From positions 1 to 64,000 of the forward strand of contig CAJKAR010000024.1 of the NCBI GenBank assembly GCA_905197955.1: a DNA stretch of 64,000 nucleotides. Reading direction: 5' to 3'. Within the stretch, counting starts at the first letter, position 1, and every line of letters begins with the position of its first letter. This stretch comes from an uncultured Lentisphaeria bacterium (GTDB lineage: Bacteria > Verrucomicrobiota > Lentisphaeria > Victivallales > UBA1829). The position numbers and the translations under genes are program-made. The notes beneath the pieces were generated by a model. That model did no database searches. It saw only the letters and a list, made by a program, of their open reading frames with translations, and was not told the DNA's origin. Shown piece after piece: positions 35,282 to 43,114 of the stretch.

Positions 35282-36090
35282 AGCTGTTCGCCGCCATCGA
35301 CACGAATGAGTTGTCCGCTGATGTATTCCCCGCCGGGACCGCAAAGGAAAAGTACCAGTGAGGCAATGTCTTCCGGTTTCCCGATCTGTTCCAAACGGCT
35401 TTTTCCGGGATCTGGTGTAATGCGTTCTCCGCCGTATGCCGCTTTCGTGTAGGGCGTGTTGATGTTGCCGGGAACGATGCAGTTGACGGGGATGTTCGCA
35501 TGGCGGAGCTGTCCTGCAAGACAGCGCGTATACTGCTGTACTGCCGCTTTTGCCGCTGAATAGGGCGCATTGCTTCCCATGGTTTTATTTCCGCCGCAGG
35601 CGGCGATGGAGCCGATCGTGACGATTCTGCCGAATCCGTGTTTCGCCATCAGAGGCGCGACTTCCCGGCAGCAGAGAACGGTCGGGAGAAGCTGGAGATC
35701 AATCCGCTTTTTCCAGTCGGCAAGATCGAATTCGAGACAGGTTCCCCGGGCGGTTTTCGGATCGTCCGTTCCCGAGAGATTTCCGCCTCCGGCATTGCAG
35801 ATGAGAAAGTCGATGGAGCCGAAGCGTTCCAGAATGCTTCCGACGATTTTCCTGACTTCATCTTCCTTTGTCAGATCGCCGCAGAGAGCAATGACATTTG
35901 TTCCGTGCCGCTTTGCCATTTCCGCCGCGACTTCCTCCAGATTGTTTCCTTCTCCGGTCTGGGCGAGGTTGGTGGAATTACGTCCATGAATCACAACGTT
36001 GTGTCCCGCCGCGGCAAACGCTTCCGCGATAGCGCGCCCGATCCCTCGGGAAGATCCCGTGATCCATGCCGTTCTGCCTGTCTGTCTCAT
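35269..36090 (-). CDS. Short-chain dehydrogenase/reductase
   Basis: 273 residues, classical SDR with Rossmann fold, NAD(P)-dependent and cytoplasmic. Motifs: TGSSRGIG (residues 11-18) for the cofactor, CGDLTKED, ICNAGGGN (98-104), catalytic S161, and Y177-x-x-x-K181 in PYSAAKAAVQQY. The ending PGGEYISGQLIRVDGGEQLY is standard. A 3-oxoacyl-ACP reductase or sugar dehydrogenase role is possible; the substrate is not determinable. The ATG at 36090 has AAGGAG 10 nt upstream, and the longer frame starting at 36132 is not favoured. It is divergent from the third pseudopilin-GH5 cassette, so it may belong to the same sugar pathway. Confidence 0.88.
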   Translation of the reverse strand: MRQTGRTAWITGSSRGIGRAIAEAFAAAGHNVVIHGRNSTNLAQTGEGNNLEEVAAEMAKRHGTNVIALCGDLTKEDEVRKIVGSILERFGSIDFLICNAGGGNLSGTDDPKTARGTCLEFDLADWKKRIDLQLLPTVLCCREVAPLMAKHGFGRIVTIGSIAACGGNKTMGSNAPYSAAKAAVQQYTRCLAGQLRHANIPVNCIVPGNINTPYTKAAYGGERITPDPGKSRLEQIGKPEDIASLVLFLCGPGGEYISGQLIRVDGGEQLYPC

Positions 36091-36241
36091 ATTATGGAGT
36101 CTCCTTTTTTTTGTTTTTCGGATACTGTACACTCCCGCTGGATTTGGAAAATGTACAAAAATAAAAAAAACATATCTTTTTCCGGCAGATGCAGATTCCC
36201 TGTTCTCTTCTCATTCAGATGAAAAGAAAAACAGAGAAAAA

Positions 36242-36255
36242 TGGAAAAATTTCCA
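36242..36255. promoter_or_regulatory. Upstream operator TGGAAAAATTTCCA
   Basis: A 14-bp near-palindrome centred about 52 bp before the expected transcription start of the third pseudopilin-GH5 operon. The same site in reverse orientation occurs at 36304-36317, 62 bp away centre to centre. Confidence 0.55.
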
Positions 36256-36265
36256 TTTTGTGCTC

Positions 36266-36294
36266 TTGACAAATTTCCCCTTTTATTATATAAT
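36266..36294 (+). promoter_or_regulatory. Consensus sigma70 promoter of the third pseudopilin/GH5 operon
   Basis: TTGACA (36266-36271), 17-bp spacer, TATAAT (36289-36294): both hexamers match consensus exactly. Such a strong promoter would be expected to be held down by a repressor, in agreement with the flanking palindromes. Confidence 0.85.
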
Positions 36295-36303
36295 GAGAGA
36301 AGA

Positions 36304-36317
36304 TGGAAATTTTTCCA
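36304..36317. promoter_or_regulatory. Operator TGGAAATTTTTCCA at +10
   Basis: Exact reverse complement of the site at 36242. It starts 9 nt after the -10 box, the same position as the LacI-type operators of the other two pseudopilin-GH5 operons, but the sequence is unrelated and lacks a central CG. Confidence 0.6.
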
Positions 36318-36332
36318 GAAAGGGTTGAACTG

Positions 36333-37154
36333 ATGATGAATAAAATGGAGAAGGGAAGTGCCGCAGTGATGAAGATACAAAATAAGAAAATGGACTTTTC
36401 CGGAGCGGAGCGGGAAAGTAGAAGAAGGTTCTTGTGTGGTGGATTCTTCACACTGATAGAACTCCTTGTGGTAATAGCAATTATAGCGATCCTTTCTGCG
36501 ATTCTTCTTCCTGCCTTGAACAGTGCCAGAGAGAAGGCTCGCGGGATCTCCTGCGTGAATAATTTGAAGCAGCTCGGGCTTTCCTTTCATGCGTATGCGG
36601 ATGATTTTGATGGTTTTTCCCCATACAACTGTCCGGATTCAACCGGCGATAAAAAATCCTGGAAAAGCCGGTTATATGAGTTGAACTACATAAAAACGTA
36701 TCAATCGACCCGCTGTCCGGTGAAACCTTTTGCCAACGAGTCGTTGAACTGGGCAGATAACAACCGCGGAACCGGATATGGAGTTTCCAATGGCTGGTGG
36801 ATCTCTTTTGCCTCATGCATTGATTTCAAGAAGGTTGGAACCAGTACAGATGGCCGTTCCCAGGGGAGCGCATGGCGGGGAACGGTGCCCAGAAGTCCTT
36901 CCGCTTTTGCAATGCTTTCCGATTCTCAGCGAGTTATGAATACGACCACATGGGAGTTTTATTACCAGACCACAACGGTGGCTTATCCCAATAACAATGA
37001 TGCAACTTCAAAGCAGACGACCGGTGTCGTGCTCCGGCATAATAAACGATGCAATGTCGCTGCGGTGGATGGCCATGTTTCCGCTCAGAGCTATGCGCAG
37101 TTGACAGATGTGAATCTGTTTAACAATGCCGTCATTCATGAGATCTCAAGGTGA
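36333..37154 (+). CDS. Pseudopilin-like protein with H-x9-DG motif (copy 3)
   Basis: About 273 residues. A long leader of some 40 residues, basic at its end (RESRRRFLCGG), precedes FFTLIELLVVIAIIAILSAI; the residue before FTLIE is Phe, with two Gly just before. The C-terminal H-x9-DG motif is RHNKRCNVAAVDGHVSAQ. The globular domain differs from copies 1 and 2, so this is a distant paralog. Start: the ATG at 36333 (AAGGG 8 nt upstream) is preferred; the in-frame ATG at 36303 would be virtually leaderless and overlaps the operator, and the ATG at 36369 is a shorter alternative. It is the first gene of an operon with two GH5 genes. Confidence 0.87.
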   Translation: MMNKMEKGSAAVMKIQNKKMDFSGAERESRRRFLCGGFFTLIELLVVIAIIAILSAILLPALNSAREKARGISCVNNLKQLGLSFHAYADDFDGFSPYNCPDSTGDKKSWKSRLYELNYIKTYQSTRCPVKPFANESLNWADNNRGTGYGVSNGWWISFASCIDFKKVGTSTDGRSQGSAWRGTVPRSPSAFAMLSDSQRVMNTTTWEFYYQTTTVAYPNNNDATSKQTTGVVLRHNKRCNVAAVDGHVSAQSYAQLTDVNLFNNAVIHEISR

Positions 37155-37159
37155 CGTAG

Positions 37160-38689
37160 ATGAAAAAAATTTTTGTATCTGTATTTTGCCTGACACTGTC
37201 GCTTGTCGGGGCATCTCGTTCTCCTGTTGAAATCCTGGATTGGAAGCCGGGGGAGGGCACTGTTCTTGAAAATGGACGTCTGATGATCCATGTGCCGGAG
37301 GATCGAAAGAATGGGGCAAATCTTTCCTCATTCCGTTTGAATTTGAAGCGGCACGCCGGAGAAATGCTGACGGGAAAGGTGCGTGTGACGAGTTCTTTGA
37401 AAGGCGATTTTTCAAGGAAAGATGCTGGTATTCAGATCCGGATTTCGTACCGAGCGGATGATGACAGTCATGACCGGCTGGGAGGAGGTTTTTTTTCGGA
37501 AAAGGAGTTCCGGACCGGTGTCCTGGAATTCCCCCTTGCTCTGGATCCTCATGCGGAATTCTGCAAAGTGGAGCTTGGTCCGGTGAATTGCAGCGGACGA
37601 GTGGAATTCGATCTTGCTTCTCTGGAATTCGAAACTCTTTTCCGCAAGGAGAATGCAGACTGGATCTGCGAATATTCCGATGAGGTTCGGAAGCGTCCGA
37701 TGCGACGCGGTGTCATGAGTCCGATTGTCAATCAGGCGAACGAAGAGAACTTCAAGGTCCTCAGACAGTGGAATGTGAATCTGATGCGTCTTCAGTTGAA
37801 TACCTCGGATGAGTATGCCAGAACTCGTCCGGAATTTTATCGGAAATTTATAGATGGAAAAATCGAAAACGAGATTCCCAAAGTTCTTGACCTCGGAGCC
37901 AAATACGGGATTAAAATCATTCTCGATCTCCATACGGTTCCCGGAAGTGCCCGCATGACCGGGGACTCCGATGGTATTTACGGAAATCCGGATGCCGTGA
38001 ATGAGTTCATTCGGATCTGGACGCGGATTGCCGCAAAATTCAGGAACCATCCGGCTCTCTACGGATACGATCTCATCAATGAACCCAAACAGTTCCGAAA
38101 AGCCTCGATTGATTACTGGACGCTCCAGAAAAAAGCGGCAGAGGCCATCCGCAGAATCGATCCGGAAACTCCCATTTATGTGGAATCAAACATGATGGAC
38201 AGCCCTCTGAGTTTTTATTATCTATCGCCGCTGAAACTGAAAAATATCATCTATGAGTGCCATTTTTACGAGCCGTTCGATTATACCCACTTTTTTATTC
38301 GGAAGCAGCAGGATCTGGACAGCGGCAAGCTGAAGTACCGGGAATATCCCGGATGGTTTTACGGAACCTTCTGGGGATCGGATCTGATTCAGATAAAAAA
38401 GAAACTTTCTTATGTGCGAGCGTTTGAAGCAAGGCATCAGGCGAAAATTTTTGTGGGTGAATTTTCCGCATTCGCCTGTGCTCCCGGGGCGGAGAAGTAT
38501 CTGGAGGACTGCATCCGGGTCTTCGAGGAGTACGGCTGGGATTGGACATATCATGCGTTTCGGGAAGGGACTCTCTGGAGCGTTGAACACGATGGATCGG
38601 CTCTGGATGTCATGAAACCGGCGGAAACAACAAAACGGAAAACGGTATTGTTGAATGCCTTCCGGAAAAATCAAAAGGAATTCAAATGA
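37160..38689 (+). CDS. Secreted glycoside hydrolase family 5 enzyme (copy c)
   Basis: 509 residues. Signal peptide MKKIFVSVFCLTLSLVGAS, an N-terminal beta-rich module (about residues 22-165) that may bind carbohydrate, then a GH5 TIM barrel: NVNLMRLQLNT, ILDLHTVPG, YGYDLINEPK with acid/base E308, ECHFYEPFDYTH, and IFVGEFSAFA with nucleophile E434; WDWTYHAFRE carries the late aromatic residue. It belongs to a different GH5 subgroup from copies a and b. It lies 5 bp after the pseudopilin gene and overlaps the next GH5 by 4 bp (ATGA), so the three genes form a tight operon. Confidence 0.9.
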   Translation: MKKIFVSVFCLTLSLVGASRSPVEILDWKPGEGTVLENGRLMIHVPEDRKNGANLSSFRLNLKRHAGEMLTGKVRVTSSLKGDFSRKDAGIQIRISYRADDDSHDRLGGGFFSEKEFRTGVLEFPLALDPHAEFCKVELGPVNCSGRVEFDLASLEFETLFRKENADWICEYSDEVRKRPMRRGVMSPIVNQANEENFKVLRQWNVNLMRLQLNTSDEYARTRPEFYRKFIDGKIENEIPKVLDLGAKYGIKIILDLHTVPGSARMTGDSDGIYGNPDAVNEFIRIWTRIAAKFRNHPALYGYDLINEPKQFRKASIDYWTLQKKAAEAIRRIDPETPIYVESNMMDSPLSFYYLSPLKLKNIIYECHFYEPFDYTHFFIRKQQDLDSGKLKYREYPGWFYGTFWGSDLIQIKKKLSYVRAFEARHQAKIFVGEFSAFACAPGAEKYLEDCIRVFEEYGWDWTYHAFREGTLWSVEHDGSALDVMKPAETTKRKTVLLNAFRKNQKEFK

Positions 38690-40194
38690 AAAAACTGCTT
38701 CTATTTTTGTTTACGTTCTGCGTTTTTGTCTGCGCGGAAGATGTAAAGGTGGATTTCAGAAAGGCAAAGCTGACAAATCATGCAAAGATTGAAAACGGGA
38801 TCCTGATCTGTGATGTGCCCTCAGATGAGAGGAAAGGATTTCATGGTCTTTTTGTTCCTGTGAACCTGAAAGACGTTGTCAATGGCTATGTTGTCTGGAC
38901 GGTGAGCGGGCAGGGCTGGAATCTTTCCAGACCCGCGGTTCGGAATTCCGGACATAAATTCATGCTGGTCCATCCCGCCGCGGATGGCAGAAAATTGTAC
39001 GCGGAAAGCAATGGAAAGTACGGTACGTTTCAGAAAAGAGAATTTTCCTTTGGATCCATGGTGGAAAACGGGAAGGGGGAGGCGGTTCTGCGTATCGGAA
39101 TAGAAAATGTTTCCGGACGGATGGTATATGATCTGAAGAACTTTTCTGCCGTGGTCAGATATATAAAAGAGAATGCAGATCATTTGTGTGAGTATTCCGA
39201 TGCGGTCCGGAACCGTCCGGTTCGGCGCGGTGTCATGAGTCCGATTGTCGATCAGGCGAACGAGGAGAATTTCAAAGTCCTCAAACAGTGGAATGTGAAC
39301 CTGATGCGTCTTCAGTTGAATACCTCCATTGCGATTGCACGGGATCCGGTCCGCTATCGGAAATTTATTGACGGGAAGATCGAAAACGTGATTCCGAAAG
39401 TGCTCGATCTGGGAAAAAAATATGGAATTTACATCATTCTGGACCTGCACACAGTTCCTGGCACAGGAAATACACGCTGGAATCCCTGTCTTTTCGATGA
39501 TGCGGAACGTGTCGCGGAGTTCGTCCGGATCTGGGAGCGGATCGCAAAGAAATTCAGGAATCATCCCGCTCTTTACGGATACGATCTGATCAATGAGCCG
39601 AATGAACAGCGTCCTGTGAAGTTCAGCTACTGGGAGGTGCAGCGTCTTGCTGCCGAAGCAATCCGGAAAATTGATCCTGAGACCCCCATTTATCTGGAAT
39701 CCAACCACCTCTGTTCACCGTACACCTACACCTATCTGTCCCCCTTGAAACTGAAGAACATCATTTACGAATTTCACTGGTATGATCCGTTCCTTTATAC
39801 GCACACCGCTTATACGTCCAAGGATCAGTCGGCGGGAAGGAAAATGGCATCATATCCCGGAATTTTTTATGGCGCGGAATGGGATTTCAAGTCGATGCGC
39901 GGGCGCTTGATCCGATCCATCCGAGCGTTTCAGGAGAAGCACAGAGCCCGGATTTTTGTCGGAGAATTTTCTGCACGCGCCTCAGCTCCCGGTGCAGAAC
40001 GATATTTGCAGGACTCCATCCGGATTTTCGAGGAATTCGGATGGGATTGGACCTACCATGCCTTCCGGGAATCTAAAATCTGGAGCCTGGAATATGAAGG
40101 CCACACCGATGACACGCTGGTTCCTTCCCGAGACAATCTGCGGAAACGGGTTCTGCTGGAAGGGTTCCGGAAAAACCGGAGCGAAACTCCCTGA
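38686..40194 (+). CDS. Secreted glycoside hydrolase family 5 enzyme (copy d)
   Basis: 502 residues, paralog of copy c; long identical stretches such as the block around RRGVMSPIV and KFIDGKIEN point to a tandem duplication. Signal peptide MKKLLLFLFTFCVFVCA, beta-rich N-terminal module, then a GH5 barrel with E304 in YDLINEPNE (acid/base) and E427 in IFVGEFSARA (nucleophile). The N-terminal modules of c and d have diverged much more than the barrels, so the two may bind different parts of one polysaccharide. AAGGA precedes the start by 6 nt inside the end of copy c. It ends 4 bp from the convergent queH gene. Confidence 0.9.
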   Translation: MKKLLLFLFTFCVFVCAEDVKVDFRKAKLTNHAKIENGILICDVPSDERKGFHGLFVPVNLKDVVNGYVVWTVSGQGWNLSRPAVRNSGHKFMLVHPAADGRKLYAESNGKYGTFQKREFSFGSMVENGKGEAVLRIGIENVSGRMVYDLKNFSAVVRYIKENADHLCEYSDAVRNRPVRRGVMSPIVDQANEENFKVLKQWNVNLMRLQLNTSIAIARDPVRYRKFIDGKIENVIPKVLDLGKKYGIYIILDLHTVPGTGNTRWNPCLFDDAERVAEFVRIWERIAKKFRNHPALYGYDLINEPNEQRPVKFSYWEVQRLAAEAIRKIDPETPIYLESNHLCSPYTYTYLSPLKLKNIIYEFHWYDPFLYTHTAYTSKDQSAGRKMASYPGIFYGAEWDFKSMRGRLIRSIRAFQEKHRARIFVGEFSARASAPGAERYLQDSIRIFEEFGWDWTYHAFRESKIWSLEYEGHTDDTLVPSRDNLRKRVLLEGFRKNRSETP

Positions 40195-40198
40195 AAAA

Positions 40199-40726
40199 TC
40201 ATTTCCGTTCGGAAAATTCGCATCCGCAGAAATTCTGTCGGTAGAGTTCCAGTTCCCGGCTGAGTTCCAGAGAACGTTTGAATCCGTCCTGCTTTTTGAA
40301 GTTGTACGCTTCGAACCGGGGATCGTTTTCGCAGAGACGGAAGATCGTTTCGGATTTCTTGTGCGGACTGACCGTCAGTGTGGTGGCATAGTTCATATCC
40401 AGTTCCAGAGCCTTCTCCGCAGTCCGTTTCAGCGACCAGGCAAAACAGGCGGTGCAGCGGAGTCCACGTTCCGGCTGTTCCGCAAAACGTTCCACGTGCG
40501 AAACATGTTCCAGCCAGTCCGCATGGCAATATGGATCGACAAGCAGATCCAGCGAAAATACTTCCGCGAATTTCCGCACCGAATCAAGCCGTTTTTCAAA
40601 TTCGGCCTCCGTCGTAATATTGGAATTGGAAAAGAAAAGTGTGACCTCTCTTTTTTCCGCCAGCAGACGCTCAATGCAACCGCAGGCGCAGGGGGCACAG
40701 CAGGTGTGAAGCAGAAGTTTTTTCAT
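40199..40726 (-). CDS. queH: Epoxyqueuosine reductase QueH
   Basis: 175 residues, QueH (former DUF208) family: a cytoplasmic iron-sulfur enzyme that performs the last step of queuosine synthesis in tRNA, as a non-homologous replacement for QueG. Diagnostic cysteines are present: HTCCAPC (C9, C10, C13), RCTACF in the middle, and NFCGCEFS near the end. The motif SNSNITTEAEFEKRL and the SPHKKSETI block are also typical. Other queuosine genes are not in this window. It follows ferritin on the minus strand with a hairpin between them. Confidence 0.93.
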   Translation of the reverse strand: MKKLLLHTCCAPCACGCIERLLAEKREVTLFFSNSNITTEAEFEKRLDSVRKFAEVFSLDLLVDPYCHADWLEHVSHVERFAEQPERGLRCTACFAWSLKRTAEKALELDMNYATTLTVSPHKKSETIFRLCENDPRFEAYNFKKQDGFKRSLELSRELELYRQNFCGCEFSERK

Positions 40727-40749
40727 GGGAATGCGATCATCTCTTTGAA

Positions 40750-40785
40750 TTCCCCGTCCCTCCGGGCTTCGGCAAAGACGGGGAA
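40750..40785 (-). terminator. Hairpin after the ferritin gene
   Basis: TTCCCCGTC (40750-40758) pairs with GACGGGGAA (40777-40785), 15 nt after the ferritin stop. No strong T run follows on the minus strand. Confidence 0.45.
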
Positions 40786-40799
40786 GGGGATGGTTGTGG

Positions 40800-41324
40800 T
40801 CAGAGGGTTGCCTGCGCGGCTGCAGGAACGGTCGGAGCGGCTCTCAAACCGAGTTCCTTGTCGATGAAGAGAAGCGCCTCTCTGGAATTTTCCGCCAGTT
40901 CGAGCTTGTCGATGATCTGCTGAACACTGCGTTCCTCCTGCACCTGTTCCGTGACGAAGAAGTTGAGGAAAGTCAGCGTGGCAAACTGGCTGTTTTTCAT
41001 CGCCAGCGCGCAGAGCTGATTGATGCGTCCAGTGACGATCCGCTCATGTTTGAGCGCAAGTTCGAACGCCTCTTTCGCGGATTTGACTTTGGTAGAGACC
41101 TTGTCGATTTTTCCCAGTTCGATTTCCGCATCCTGATCGTTCAGGTAGTTGTAGAAGATGTTTGCGTGGATGAGTTCTTCATCGACCTGCATTCTCATCC
41201 AGTGCGCCGCACCCGGAAGTTTGAGCTTTTCGAGCGCCGCGGAGAGTCCCAGATAGATGTAGGAGGAGTAGAGTTCGAAGACCATCTGATCGTTGATGGC
41301 TCTTGCCAGTTCCTTGCTGATCAT
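40800..41324 (-). CDS. ftn: Ferritin (non-heme iron storage)
   Basis: 174 residues, bacterial ferritin-like four-helix protein that oxidises Fe(II) and stores Fe(III) in a 24-subunit shell. Ferroxidase ligands are visible: E17 in MVFELYSSYIYL, E50 and H53 in VDEELIHANIFY, and ALKHERIV with a further Glu near residue 96. The C-terminal tail is short and rich in Ala and Pro. The frame extends upstream in the sequence but the ATG at 41324 gives the family N-terminus MISKELARAIN. It sits 43 bp after the acetyltransferase gene. Together with feoB and the DtxR-type regulator it makes up the iron functions of the window. Confidence 0.93.
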   Translation of the reverse strand: MISKELARAINDQMVFELYSSYIYLGLSAALEKLKLPGAAHWMRMQVDEELIHANIFYNYLNDQDAEIELGKIDKVSTKVKSAKEAFELALKHERIVTGRINQLCALAMKNSQFATLTFLNFFVTEQVQEERSVQQIIDKLELAENSREALLFIDKELGLRAAPTVPAAAQATL

Positions 41325-41367
41325 GTTGTACCGCCTTTCTGTTGGTTTGTATAGGAAAAGAAAACTG

Positions 41368-41874
41368 TCATTGCAGATCCGGATACAGGTAGTGCCAGAA
41401 GCCGACATCGCAGAATCTCTGAAATTTGAATCCGGCCTTCGGCAGCGTGCCCGACGGCAGAAAGCCCATTTTCTCGTGAAAACCGATGCTTGCCTTGTTT
41501 TCCAGTGTGATGCAGGCAACCAGTCCGGTCAGATCCGGCCGCTTTTCTCTGGCCATCCGGATGAGTTCCTCATAGAGCATTTTTCCCAATCCCCTGTGCA
41601 GGCAATGCGGCGAAAGATAGATGGTCGTTTCCGCAAGCCGGTATGCGGAAGGATCACGGAAACGGGAGATATAAGCAAAGCCGGCGATTCCCTCTGTTTC
41701 GTCTACTGCCACAAGAAACGGATATATCCGGCGAACCGCTTCGAATTTTTCCAGAATCTCTTTCTGTGAGTATTCATTTTCGCGAAAGGTCGCCGTCGAA
41801 TTTCGGATGTAATAGTTGTAGATTTCCCTGATTTTTCCGAGATCCGCCGGGGATGCTTCTCTGATCCTGACCAT
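41368..41874 (-). CDS. GNAT-family N-acetyltransferase (PAT-like)
   Basis: 168 residues. GNAT fold resembling phosphinothricin/methionine sulfoximine acetyltransferases: MVRIREASPADLGKIREIYN at the start, TIYLSPHCLHRGLGKMLYEEL with the acetyl-CoA loop HRGLGK, and ITLENKASIGFHEKMGF near the end. These transfer acetyl from acetyl-CoA to a small amine, in the cytoplasm; resistance to such compounds is possible but not shown here. The ATG at 41874 fits the family start. Same strand as ferritin downstream and the AraC gene upstream. Confidence 0.87.
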   Translation of the reverse strand: MVRIREASPADLGKIREIYNYYIRNSTATFRENEYSQKEILEKFEAVRRIYPFLVAVDETEGIAGFAYISRFRDPSAYRLAETTIYLSPHCLHRGLGKMLYEELIRMAREKRPDLTGLVACITLENKASIGFHEKMGFLPSGTLPKAGFKFQRFCDVGFWHYLYPDLQ

Positions 41875-42028
41875 TTTCACCGCTCTCTTTCCGTGTTTGC
41901 CGTAATGGAACATGGATGCCGATTATGAATAGGAGTAATATACCAAAACATTTCATTTTTAGCAAGGGAACTCAATGGAAAAACAGGAAAATGTGAGAGG
42001 GCGGAAAGGGAAAATGGAAAAGTATTTT

Positions 42029-42919
42029 TTACTTGTTCCGTTTTGTCCGGTACTGTCCCGGAGTGACGGAATAGACGCGGCGGAACTGGCGGATGAAATA
42101 ACTCATATTGCGGAATCCCGCATCATCGGCGATCTCCTTCAGCGGATGTTCCGTATGAAGCAGATCGTGCGCGGCCTGAAGCAGACGTTTCCGACGGATG
42201 AATTCATTGACCGGCATGCCGTATTCCGCTTCGAAACAGCGGTAGAAATGGCGACGGCTCAGTCCGCATCGCCGAGCCAGTTCCTCCACTCGGAACGGCG
42301 TCCGTAGCTGTTCCGAGATCAGTGTTTCCGCCAGCCACACCGGATTGTGTTTCGGCATCCCTCCTGGCAGCGCGCGGAAGAGATCTGGAAAATTCTCCCG
42401 GAAAATTGCGACGAGAAGCAGACGGAGCTTCAGATTGAGCTCTTCTGCGTCCAGCACATCCGGCGGCCTGCTCAGCAGCTCCTGCACTTCCGCCGCTTCC
42501 CGTCCTCTGCTACCGAGCAGAGAGTATTTCCGTTTGCGGACCGCCTCCAGAAAACGCCGATCGTCTTCCGGAGCCGCTCCGCTGACCGTCAGCATGAATC
42601 CTAGAATCAGCACATTCTCACAGGTGTTCCGCCGGAAATGCTTCTGATACGGGGGAATGAAGACATAGCCGTTGTCATTTTCTTTCAGAGATACCGTCTG
42701 CTCTTCGCGGCGGATCCAATAATCGACCTTCCCATCGGTCAGAAAAGAGAGTTCCCAGAAACGGTGCGTGTGAATCGGCAGTTCACAGGGGTTCCGTTCC
42801 GGATAATAGAGAAAATATTCGATCAGGATATTGTAATTCCCGATCCGGAGTTCCCGGTTCCGCAGAACGGCTTCGCGGAGACGGTTGTTGCGTTCCAAGA
42901 TTTCCCCGTCGGAGAGCAT
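42029..42919 (-). CDS. AraC-family transcriptional regulator
   Basis: About 296 residues. The N-terminal cupin-like domain contains IHTHRFWELSFLTDGKVDYWI and YVFIPPYQKHFRR. The C-terminal helix-turn-helix pair is RVEELARRCGLSRRHFYRCFE and LKEIADDAGFRNMSYFIRQF, followed by the usual YSVTPGQYR. AAAGGA lies 8 nt before the ATG at 42919, so that start is preferred over 42937. It is divergent from the sialidase-like gene, and the shared region has AATGGCAC direct repeats with a 20-bp period, so it probably activates that gene in response to a sugar. Confidence 0.88.
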   Translation of the reverse strand: MLSDGEILERNNRLREAVLRNRELRIGNYNILIEYFLYYPERNPCELPIHTHRFWELSFLTDGKVDYWIRREEQTVSLKENDNGYVFIPPYQKHFRRNTCENVLILGFMLTVSGAAPEDDRRFLEAVRKRKYSLLGSRGREAAEVQELLSRPPDVLDAEELNLKLRLLLVAIFRENFPDLFRALPGGMPKHNPVWLAETLISEQLRTPFRVEELARRCGLSRRHFYRCFEAEYGMPVNEFIRRKRLLQAAHDLLHTEHPLKEIADDAGFRNMSYFIRQFRRVYSVTPGQYRTKRNK

Positions 42920-43011
42920 TTGCCATATCCTTTCCATATCTTTTTCATTTTTCTATATCTGATAAGGAAGATATCCCGTCCCGTGGATTTGTCAATGAAG
43001 AAAACAGGAAA

Positions 43012-43039
43012 AATGGCACGATCGTGTTAAGAATGGCAC
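43012..43039. promoter_or_regulatory. Direct repeats AATGGCAC with 20-bp period (probable AraC sites)
   Basis: AATGGCAC at 43012-43019 and 43032-43039, between the divergent AraC and sialidase-like genes. The first repeat overlaps a perfect 10-bp palindrome CACGATCGTG (43017-43026). A poor -10 (TATGGT at 43073-43078) would place the repeats about 45 to 75 bp before the sialidase-like gene start point. Confidence 0.5.
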
Positions 43040-43114
43040 ATTGCTTCTCTTGCGTTCCCTTGTTTTTCGGTCTATGGTTCCAGCAAGCGACTTTTCAGGA
43101 GAAAGGAGTTCAAA

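Noticed and set aside
36303..36332. ATG at 36303 as start of the third pseudopilin
   Set aside because: It lies within a few bases of the expected transcription start and its codons overlap the +10 operator; the ATG at 36333 has AAGGG 8 nt upstream.
43017..43026. CACGATCGTG palindrome as a separate operator
   Set aside because: Short, and overlapping one of the AraC-type repeats; kept only as a note there because no regulator can be assigned.
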